In this document: in pieces, positions 55,856 to 64,000 of the stretch
How positions within the stretch are numbered: the first letter of the stretch is position 1
Layout: each line of letters starts with the position of its first letter
Source: Ligula intestinalis
Lineage: Eukaryota > Platyhelminthes > Cestoda > Diphyllobothriidea > Diphyllobothriidae
Assembly (NCBI GenBank): GCA_036362985.1
Contig: JAYGXS010000004.1
Coordinates: forward strand, 8,124,046-8,188,045
Direction: 5' to 3'
DNA: 64,000 bases
The notes under the pieces: model-generated
Told to the model about the DNA's origin: nothing
Seen by the model: only the letters and a program-made list of their open reading frames with translations
The model's database searches: none
Translations under genes and position numbers: made by a program

Positions 55856-56200
55856 GTAATGGAGGCCCAGGCCAAAATATTCGCCGTCTAACTACGCCCC
55901 CAGAGAGAGAACAGGACACGAAGTGTGCAGAAGTGGAAGTCTTTGAGTGCTCTATGTACAACAAATTTAAGGAAACAAACGTATGTGAACGATGTCTCTT
56001 GAGCCAATAAGATTCTCTCCTGAGGTAGTGGCCAGTCCCATTGGCTGTTGGCTCAGTGAATGAATGCAGCCAGAAATTCAAATCATCAATTGATTGTCTA
56101 GCTCGAAGTGTTAGCTCGCGCATAGGCCGATCGATAGCCTATTGTGGACGCGTCTATGGTTTGCAAACTACTGCTTGCGAAGGCCGTTGTTAGGCCCCCC
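55855..56200 (+). repeat. Interspersed 330-bp repeat, copy 2
   Basis: Matches 15745-16080 over most of its length: GAGCCAATAAGATTCTCTCC, TTGATTGTCTAG and CGATCGATAGCCTATTGTGG. It begins exactly where the RTE fragment stops. A short piece of its left edge (TATAACGGAGACCCAGGCC) also occurs at 55080. Confidence 0.75.
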
Positions 56201-56339
56201 TAATAAACCAAACCTCCCACCACGATCCAGTCTGTGAGGTTTTACTATGTTCAGTTTAACGCACCGGTTACCACCATCGCCACTTCTCCCCTCCCCAGGT
56301 ACAATAGATTTTCTGTCTCATTAAATATCCTCCAAAATT

Positions 56340-57150
56340 CTAAAATGAGTTTTCGATTCAAACTAATTACTTATGTAGGGTTATGGTATTGATTATCGCG
56401 CAGACTTATTTCAAGATAAGTCAGGATGCCGGCTTTTGAACGAGCTGTCTGCCTCCGAAGGGCATACTCTGTAAGGTGGTGGTATACAATTTAACATTGA
56501 TTTTAAATAATCAGGTAAATTCTGTAGAAAACTTTCATAATGCATTCCTTCTTGTACTCATTTGCTAGAAAATTTCCAAAGTTTTATACTTGAATAAAGA
56601 ATTTTTCGGCCTCTAAAAAGTTTCTATCAATAACATTTTTATACCGTGAAGGATTCGTTCATATCACATTGTATCCGTCAAATGGTCAAATTCACCTCCT
56701 AAGTATGCAGCATGATCCGTGTACGTTGCAATTTGTTTTGAGCACTATGTGAATTTTTCCTCATAGCGCGAAGAAATGTATGACTTTCCTTAGGCAGAAT
56801 ATTTACAGCCTGTAGTTTGGGAACCTGGAACGGCGTCAGCGTTCAAAATCATTCACCAAGTAGAAAAAGAGGTTTTTCAAAACCAACAACTGTTCTACAG
56901 GTATGCAATTGGAAGAAGGCGTCATGGGATACCAATTGAGTGCATGTTTTCTATAAAATATATTTGCATTTTTAAGTGCGTTGAGAATCAATGAGGAAAA
57001 TGTATACTATTTACCTAGCAACTTTTTACAGGGAATTCTTTTTGCAGTTAGTCGAAAAGGAGCTGGTTTAGAAGCCGGCATTTTAGCATGACTTACAGAT
57101 TCTGAAATTAGGCTGTTGTATACTTATCAATACTAGCACTCAACGAAACC
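56340..57150. repeat. AT-rich repeat related to 60225-60800
   Basis: GATTATCGCGCAGACTTATT (56391) resembles GATTATCGTGAAGTCTATTC (60263), and the phrase CATGTTTTCTATAAAAT(A/G)TATTTG at 56943 recurs at 60780. The block at 56728-56790 (CAATTTGTTTTGAGCACTAT, then GCGAAGAAATGTATGACTTTCC) recurs inverted at 60548-60615. Noncoding, possibly a composite or foldback-type repeat. Confidence 0.5.
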
Positions 57151-57184
57151 ATTTTTGACTCCAAAGATACCCTTTCTTCAAGTA

Positions 57185-57577
57185 CAGTAGTCGCCGGTTA
57201 TTAAGCCCACGGTTAATAGGCCCAGCCGCGTCTTAAGCCCAAATCAGCTTGGGACGGAATTTTACATAGCAAAATCCGCCGGCTTCAAAGCCAAGTTTGC
57301 CAACAGGATAGAATGAAATTCTCATCTCTCTGCGTGCGCAACTGGTTACGTGTCGCAAATAATTTATTTTGTTTTAGTTATTACGTAAAATACAGGCAAA
57401 CAGCATTATTTTCTTGTACCTAACTAAGCTCTACACATAATAGAGTACGTATGCAACGTATAGTGTCTATGCTGCGTTTGCTAATCAAGAACAAGGACTC
57501 TCCGCTTAATGCGCCCGCCGCTTAATAAGCACAATTTGGTCTGAGCCCGAGGTGGGCTTAACAGCCGGCGACTACTG
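57185..57577. mobile_element. MITE, pogo/Tigger-like
   Basis: Terminal inverted repeats of about 28 bp: CAGTAGTCGCCGGTTATTAA at the left and, in reverse complement, CAGTAGTCGCCGGCTGTTAA at the right, both running on into GCCCAC. The element is flanked by TA on both sides (57183-57184, 57578-57579), the target-site duplication of the Tc1/mariner superfamily; the CAGTAGTC start recalls pogo/Tigger ends. At 393 bp with no ORF it is non-autonomous. Confidence 0.85.
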
Positions 57578-58265
57578 TATATAACATTTGCAGGTGTAAT
57601 TTGCTACCGAATGCGTACAAGAAGCAGCCACTTTGTGCATTATTTTCTCCTATCAAATATATTTGAAGATATAGATGAGGAGGGCTTAGTCTTCTCAGCT
57701 TCAGCGCTTATTAGCCTTAGCATAAGCAATCCTGACGCCGTTGACTTGTTAAAACGTGCTTAACCTCGTGTGCGTATGTTGAAGCGCGTGATTCTTTTTG
57801 ACACCAGTAAGACCCGCCGCCCGCTAATCGCGGTCTGACGCGTGCAGAATTTGGAAGTTGGCGGTGTGTGGCACCGATCTTCGGCCTTTGTCACCCGCAA
57901 GTCGAATGCAGCGGGTGTTGAACCAGATCGTACACGAGAATCTCGCTCATCTGATGATATCACCTGTCCCATGGGAAGTTTGGTGGGCGTGTTGACGTTC
58001 GATGCAGTCGTTTGCTGAGCTTTCACTGGTGGTAGGTTCAGTTACCCCCTCCCCCCCTGAGCTCACTTTCAAAGACTGCATTTCAACGAAATTGTCACAC
58101 CGCGCCGGGCGCCTTTCAAAGTAGAGTCCCTCGGGGGATGTTCTTGCAGCCCCGAGCTATTTCACAGCCTCGGGAAGAAGAAGGTTCAGGAATTAATGAG
58201 AAAATTGGCGTTCCAAGTGTCTGCATGCGTAAAAGAGGCGACTTATCGAGCACCGAAATAGATGT

Positions 58266-58800
58266 TTTATTGTCCTGATTGGTGTATACCCCTCTAATTG
58301 CCCCCTATTTTGTTGCTGTTCTTATCTCGGACGAGCTTGAACGCTCAGGACAATAAAAAAAACTGTTCCAGTGTTCGAAAAGCCTCCTCCTTTACCCGAG
58401 GAGGAGGGTGTTCGATCACCAAACTGAATTTTTGAACTCTTACAAGAGTCAGGCGCCAGAGGTAACAGTGGCAACCAATTAAGTGGTAGCCAATCAAATA
58501 GCCATAAAGCCAATTCGGCGATAGCTGTGCAAAGCTCTGTATGCATACGAGTTTAACTTCTCGGCCAAGAAGTTAATCACCCTCGCCAGAGGCTGGACCA
58601 GCCGCTAGTTGATTGAAGCCTAGACCTCCGATCGATTTATCGATCTGGCGTCGGCATACGGAGCCCTGCACAGTCGCATCTGGACTGGCGTTACTGCTGT
58701 TTGATCGCTCTCAGCCCTCTCGAATTGTTGCTTTTTTTTGATTGCCACTTTTATCTCCTGCTCGAGCTCGAAAGGTCAGATGAATTAAGAAATCGTGCTC
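58266..58800 (+). repeat. Two further copies of the repeat at 43020-43260
   Basis: Copies at about 58266-58380 and 58608-58800, recognised by GTTGCTGTTCTTATCTCGG and by TTGATTGAAGCCTAGACC, ACGGAGCCCTGCACAG, TTATCTCCTGCTCGAGCTCG. No ORF of interest. Confidence 0.55.
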
Positions 58801-59243
58801 GCGATTAAACAGTCTTCTTCTTTCCTACTTATCCGTACACATGGAATGCGAACACTTACCTCTGCACGCCCAGTTACACGTCCAACCGATAGTCTTCCCT
58901 CCCCAATGCTTCTGCCAATATCGCAGGTCTCCCGTGTTGTTGCCTTGTTCGTCTCTTGCAAAATGAACCCTCTGGCTTAACAGCTGTCATCGGCTGGCCC
59001 TGCCCAACCTCCAGGGATTGCATAATCTGAAACTTCAAGTTGAACTCATTGTCCAATGAGTCCTTTTAAGTCCGACGCTCCGTGGCTGAGCTACGGACCT
59101 GTCGGTTTCGGTCCCAAAATTTTGGTCCCAAAATCATTGCGAAATAGCCTCCAATTGCATCTTGGGGCTGGATCATCATAGTCTATAGCATAGTAAACAG
59201 TAGCCAGGCATTGCAGAAATTTATAGCAACGTTTCTCAGGCGC

Positions 59244-59840
59244 AAATTTAAAAAATAGCAATGACAGCAAAATGATTTATTGGATCCATATCATTTCGAG
59301 AGAGCACTTCAGTTGCGGCCTCTCCTTGCGTAACGTGAGTCACATAAGAGAAAATACAGATGGAATTCATACAGAAAAGTCGATATAAACACAAGGTCAT
59401 AAGACGTGGCCAAGGGGCTAATCAATAACATAAGAAGTTAAAACCCTATGGTCAGCGAAAAACCGGGAAAAACGTCTGAGGTAACAATTTGGGAGGAGAA
59501 ATGTGTAAACGGGGAGCCAATGTTACCAAGGCAGAGTTAGGTTCACTACATGCTCCAACTGTTAACATAGGTCGGGTTTGAACCGCCGTATGTGACATTG
59601 GCTCCCTGTTTACACATTTCTCCTCCCAAGTTGTTACCTCAGGCGTTTTTTCCCAGTTTTTGGCTGACCATAGCGTTTAAACTTCTTATGTTATTGATTA
59701 GCCTCTTGGATACGTCTTACGACCTTGTGTTTTATCGATTTTCCTGTATGAATTCAATCTGTATTTTCTCTTATGTAATTCACGTTACGCAATGAGAAGC
59801 AGCAACTGAATCATTTTGATGTGATTGCTATTTTTAAAGT
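59244..59840. repeat. Large foldback (inverted repeat with 65-nt spacer)
   Basis: The left arm (about 59244-59526) and right arm (about 59592-59840) are inverted copies with only scattered mismatches, for example GGGAGGAGAAATGTGTAAAC at 59491 and its complement GTTTACACATTTCTCCTCCC at 59608. The left arm has an extra 32 nt or so near 59278-59310. The spacer is 59527-59591. As RNA it would form a roughly 245-bp hairpin. It has no obvious ORF and looks like a foldback or MITE-like element. Confidence 0.85.
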
Positions 59841-60224
59841 CAGGCATTAATCGGGTTAAGGCATCACGGCCTGGAGGAAGCCCTTCTCGAAGGAAACTGC
59901 CTTTGGTCTTAACTACACCGACTCGTGTCATGTAGGTGCTTCTTGGGCTATATTATCAGCTAGAAGGGCAATTATTTGTTGGTTTTGAAAAAAAACCGTT
60001 AAGCTATTTGGCACCGACTAGCTAAAAAGGAACTGCCTATACTCTTTGGAAGGATAGCCTGCCCAATAAGAAACAACGACCGACTTCGAGCTTTCAAATA
60101 AGGTCCTCTAGCTTGGGTTGTCAATAAGTCAGGACAAAGCGGGGTTTAGAATGCGTTTTTTCGACCTCTTCTGCAGTAGACGCCAATGATCACGCAACAT
60201 TCCGACATATGCGAAAGATAGATA

Positions 60225-60800
60225 CTCTTTCGGTAATCGGCATTGACTTAAGTTGTGATACTGATTATCGTGAAGTCTATTCTGAAGTTATTTCAGTCAT
60301 GTTAGGGCGCGGGCTTTTAAACGGGCTTCGTTCTGACCACTAGAAAAACGTATCTATTGTAAAAACTGGCTACTTAAGTAGTATGCCTTTTTATCATTTA
60401 GTTTTACTGCCGTTATAAATTCAAATATATTTTATGGAAAACATGCACGAAAAATTATTTATTGTACTTGTTTGATAGCAAACCACGCCTTCTTTAAATT
60501 CGATATATTACATTTGCATTCAATGTTCCCAAACTATATGATGTGTAAATTCTATCTAGGGAAAATCACACGTTTCTTCGCGTTATGAGGTCGAAGCTAT
60601 ATAGTGCTGAAACAAATTGAAATGTATATGGATTATGTCGTGTACTTTAGGGACACATTTGATAAGATTACGGATAAGATTTAGTATGAATGAACCCCTC
60701 ACGGTATTTAAAATCTGCTAATTAGAAAGCCGAAAACTCTCCCTTCTAAACTTTGAAGGTGTAATTTTCTAACAAATGCATGTTTTCTATAAAATGTATT
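60225..60800. repeat. AT-rich repeat related to 56340-57150
   Basis: Partner of the repeat at 56340-57150: direct at both ends and inverted in the middle (60548-60615). Confidence 0.5.
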
Positions 60801-61099
60801 TGAGTACAGTTCTACTCTCGTCACAAATCGATGGGATAACCTGGTCTGCTACTAAGCTATGTCAAGCTCTCAAGTGTCCGTCTAAACATGGAATTTGTAG
60901 CAATTCAAATGCATTTAAATCCGAAGACTTCTAGGTAGAATCCCACTTTGGGTCCCAGATCGGCACGCGAAAGACACATCGTTCTATAATACAGGACCGG
61001 GTGTAATAATAAGTATACAGTCTGGGCAATACAATGGTAAGGAAATGTAAATAAAAAAATAAAGCTTTCAACAGTAGAAAAAAGCAGGAATAATCTGTA

Positions 61100-63886
61100 T
61101 CTGTATACTTAATAAAAGTGAGTTGTCTGTCTGTCGTGTGTACCTCCGTTATCATTGGTCGAAGGGGTCACCTCGAAAAGCCTTCTGTGCCTTCGACGCG
61201 CGTGTGGCACTGGCATGCGCGCGTGTGTGTTTCTCTACTGTCCGAGCGTCTGACTGCTTTCATTGTTTGGGCGTCTCATTCTTCCGTGCGCGTGAGGATT
61301 CAGCGATCATGTCGCTGTCGCCCCGAATGACACCCGACGGCTTCGCCTGGAGACTAATGCCATGTGTCAGCGATATCGACACTTCCAAAAAACCGAAGAT
61401 CAAATGCCGCAAAGGAGACACGAAGATGTGGTTCGCCATCAAACTAACCGCTCCCAAGAAACCGAAGTCCAAACCCTGCGAAGAAGAGAGCTGGGTAGGA
61501 TAAGAGATTCGCAACGTCGGTAAAACGAATTACCCAGACGTAGAAGTACACGTCTGGCTATGCAAGCATCACAAAGAACGGATCTACGCTCAACCGATGC
61601 TGGAAACTCAAGTTTGCAACCAATTCACATACGATTTGGCAACTCTGGCCCGTCGGTTGCTTCCACAAATGCTCAAGTGTGGGACAAAGCCTTACTCAAT
61701 TACAACCCAATTCTTGGTTATGCGGAAGATGTAAATGTTTCCATTGGGAAGATGGTAGAAGGTTGCGGCCATTGTCAGGCGAAAAAATGGACTGGTGAGA
61801 CGATCGGTATGTGCTGTTCCAACGGCAAAGTTCTACTGAATAAATTCCCCCCACCACCAGAAATACTTCAAAAATTGCTTGCTGGTAATACCGATGACTC
61901 GAAGAATTTTCTTTCTAATATTAGAAAATAAAACGGTGCGTTTCAAATGACTTCCTTTGGTGCCAACGTTGTTCGTGAGGTTGGATTTATGCCTATCTTT
62001 AAGGTGGAAGGCCAGGTTTGCCACCGGATTGGATCGTTACTACCTCCTCCTGATGGCGAGCCGAAATTTCTACAAATATATTTCGTAGAAGACATAAACC
62101 TACAGGCTCAAAGCCGATCCCGAGTGTACCCAGGCTTAAAGCATCATATAATACTGTCCCTTCAAGACATGCTACACCAGCGCAACAGCTACGTTAACAG
62201 TTTCAAGTCTGCCCTGGAGATGCACGCTTCCACTGACTTCAATATTGTCATAGAAGCCGATAAACGTGGATAACTTAATCCACCTTAGACACAATATCCT
62301 TTCTGATGGTGGTAATGATGCTGGCCGCAGTCAACCTTTCATCTTGCCGTCAAGCCACATTGGGTCTCCTCGCTATATGCATGATAAAACTCAAGATACG
62401 TTGGTTTATGTTAGGCATTTTTTGTCGCCCGGACCTATTCATTACGTTTACCTGCAACCCATCGTGGCCTGAAATTACTGATGAGTTGTTCCCCGGTCAA
62501 TAGCCACAGGATCGCCATGATTTGTCCGCGCGGGTATTCCAGCTTAAGTTGAAAACCATGATGAGACTCATCACAAAATTCAGTGTCACATGTACACTGG
62601 CGAGTGACAAAAGAGAGGATTACCCCACGCTCACATTTTGGTCTGGCTAAAGGAAAGATTGCACTCTTCCGATGTCGACAAATTGATATGCGCGGGGTTG
62701 CCAGACCGATCCGTTTACTCTGTCCTGTTTGAAGCGATCAAAACTCAAATGGTGCATGGCCCATGCGGTCAGATAAATCCCAACAGCCTTTGCATGAAGG
62801 ATAGGAAATGTACCAAGAGATATCCCAAGCGTTTCCTAGATGCAACTCAGACCGATGGGGATGGTTACCCTCTTTATAGAAGGTGACAACCTGAGATTGA
62901 CGGATTCGAAGCGGTTATCAATGAAAGGCGAAACGTTGGTGTGGTAATTGATAACCGTTGGATTGTGCCGTATTGTCCCTTACTGTCAAAAGTATTCAAT
63001 GCCCACATCAATGCTGAACTTTGCAACTCGTCGATTTCTATCAAGTACGTCTGCAAGTACATCAACAAAGGATCCGATGCCGCAATGTACTCCCTCAACC
63101 GCCGTAACAACAATGGTGAGATTACCCAGTACGAAATGGGCAGATACATCAGCAGTAATAAAGCATTCTGGAGAATCTTTGGTTTTGATATCCATAATTG
63201 TTTTCCGGCCATTGAACACTTAAGCTTCCACCTGGAAAATGGACAACGGATTTACTTTACGGAAGGACTCCTCTTGGATTAGCTTCAGAATCCCAACGAT
63301 ACAACTTTGACTGTTTTCTTCAACTTGTGCCAGCAAGATTCGTTTGCCCAGAGTCTTTTGTACATTCAGGTCCCCGTATACTACACATGGAATCGAAACA
63401 AGTGGGCCTGACGAAAGGTAGGAATTCCAGTTGACGGACATCCGGCCATCAAGTATGATGTGAAAATGGGTAGAATATACACTGTTCACCACTCTCAACA
63501 AGAATGCTTCTATTTACGAATGTTACTCCATGAAGTTAAAGGTCCAACATCGTTTGAAGATCTTAAGACGATTGACGGTTTTCTGTGTTCAACTTACAGA
63601 GAAGCCCGCGCGAGGCCTGGTCTGCTTCAAGATGATAATCAGTGGGAAAATACCATTGCTGAAGCTTTCGTTGCTAACACTCCATTTCAATTACGACGGC
63701 TACCGGCGTTCTTAATTAGAAGTTGTGAGTTGAACTGCCCCTATGATCTACGGTTGAAGTACAGAAATGATATGTCCAAACACTACCGACGTCAACTACA
63801 GTTACAAAATGTCAATGTTCCCATAGACTTCAATGCGGACAACAACATGTAAGGAAGCCCAAGGCGAAGCCGGGCTTCCGCGCTAG
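61100..63886 (+). mobile_element. Helitron copy 2, ends intact, Rep half only
   Basis: Starts TCTGTATACTTAATAAAAGT, preceded by A; ends with a GC-rich hairpin (GGAAGCCC..GGGCTTCC, 63853-63878), then CTAG at 63883-63886 followed by T. These are the A^T insertion site, 5' TC and 3' hairpin-CTRR of Helitrons, and both ends match copy 1 (7252-8882). The inside encodes a broken Rep domain on the plus strand and stops 31 bases before the 3' end, without a helicase. Internal deletion derivative, non-autonomous. Confidence 0.93.
61560..63852 (+). pseudogene. Helitron Rep (HUH endonuclease) half of RepHel
   Basis: Pieces in order: a region with CGHCQAKKWTGE and NKFPPPPEILQKLL (61755-61880), GAFQMTSFGANVV (61940-61980), CHRIGSLLPPPDGEPKFLQI (62018), FVTFTCNPSWPEI-like (62440), the metal-binding HUH as LPHAHILVWLKE at 62620-62655, GLPDRSVYSVLFEAIKTQMV, then YVCKYINKG with the two Tyr of the catalytic motif at 63046-63060. 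The tail YLRMLLHEVKGPTSFEDLKT runs to a TAA at 63850-63852. HUH and Y..KY are preserved, but stops near 61929, 62270, 62500, 62883 and 63280 break the protein. Confidence 0.9.
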
Positions 63887-64000
63887 TTATTACATAAGCT
63901 AATGCCTGTCAACGAAAAAGCGCGCTATAATTAAAATGTGCAAGTATGCAAATATTGGGAAATAACTAAAAACGTGAACTAAAGGTAAGCTAAACTCACC

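Noticed and set aside
1..64000. CRISPR arrays, bacterial operons or prophage
   Set aside because: Spliced genes, polyadenylation signals and eukaryotic retrotransposons show nuclear animal DNA; no regularly spaced repeats were seen.

Overview
The window looks like nuclear DNA of a flatworm (Platyhelminthes), probably a repeat-rich parasitic one; a pseudophyllidean tapeworm is my best guess and a trematode is possible. The reasons are very short introns (36, 39 and 42 nt) with canonical GT..AG ends, multi-kb introns packed with retrotransposons, a Ty3/gypsy element with a CsRn1-type Gag cysteine box, and several RTE- and CR1-like LINE families. The species assignment is inference; no mitochondrial or rRNA sequence is present to settle it.

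Three host genes can be reconstructed from exons. (1) RPL28 (ribosomal protein eL28), plus strand, two exons at 9277-9723 separated by a 36-nt intron, complete at 136 aa. (2) UNG (family 1 uracil-DNA glycosylase), minus strand, four exons from 22615 down to 14984, complete at about 320 aa, with an N-terminal PCNA-binding motif and both catalytic motifs. (3) G6PD (glucose-6-phosphate dehydrogenase), plus strand, six exons from 38739 to 54443 giving the first 252 codons; the rest lies beyond the right edge. Its introns are 42, 39, 2920, 6836, 5110 and more than 9500 nt, small at the 5' end and huge later.

The rest is mostly mobile DNA. Left part (1-8.9 kb): a LINE 3' end facing an inverted copy of itself (702-1110), a decayed LINE RT (1750-3845) with a second LINE tail nested in it, a 5'-truncated CR1-like copy (6199-7060) and a Helitron with intact ends but only helicase remnants (7252-8882). 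Middle part: UNG introns with tRNA-derived SINE-like repeats, one carrying a hammerhead-ribozyme-like core (about 15500-15550), degraded RTE pieces (23490-24420), a remnant with a C2H2 zinc-finger pattern (25080-25330), then a broken CsRn1-like gypsy element (29211-33140) interrupted by LINE-like DNA. Right part: G6PD introns holding RTE copies (39545-40840, 45570-48850, 55120-55855), a decayed CR1-like RT (49440-50180) with a long 5'-truncated CR1-like element carrying an intact 770-codon ORF beside it (50188-53014), a pogo/Tigger-like MITE (57185-57577), a 600-bp foldback (59244-59840) and a second Helitron with intact ends that keeps only its Rep half (61100-63886).

The three host genes are unrelated housekeeping functions (translation, base-excision repair, pentose phosphate pathway) and show no sign of acting as a unit. 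Several stretches (4.0-6.2, 9.7-14.8, 25.7-28.7 and 33.8-38.7 kb) hold nothing I can identify with confidence.
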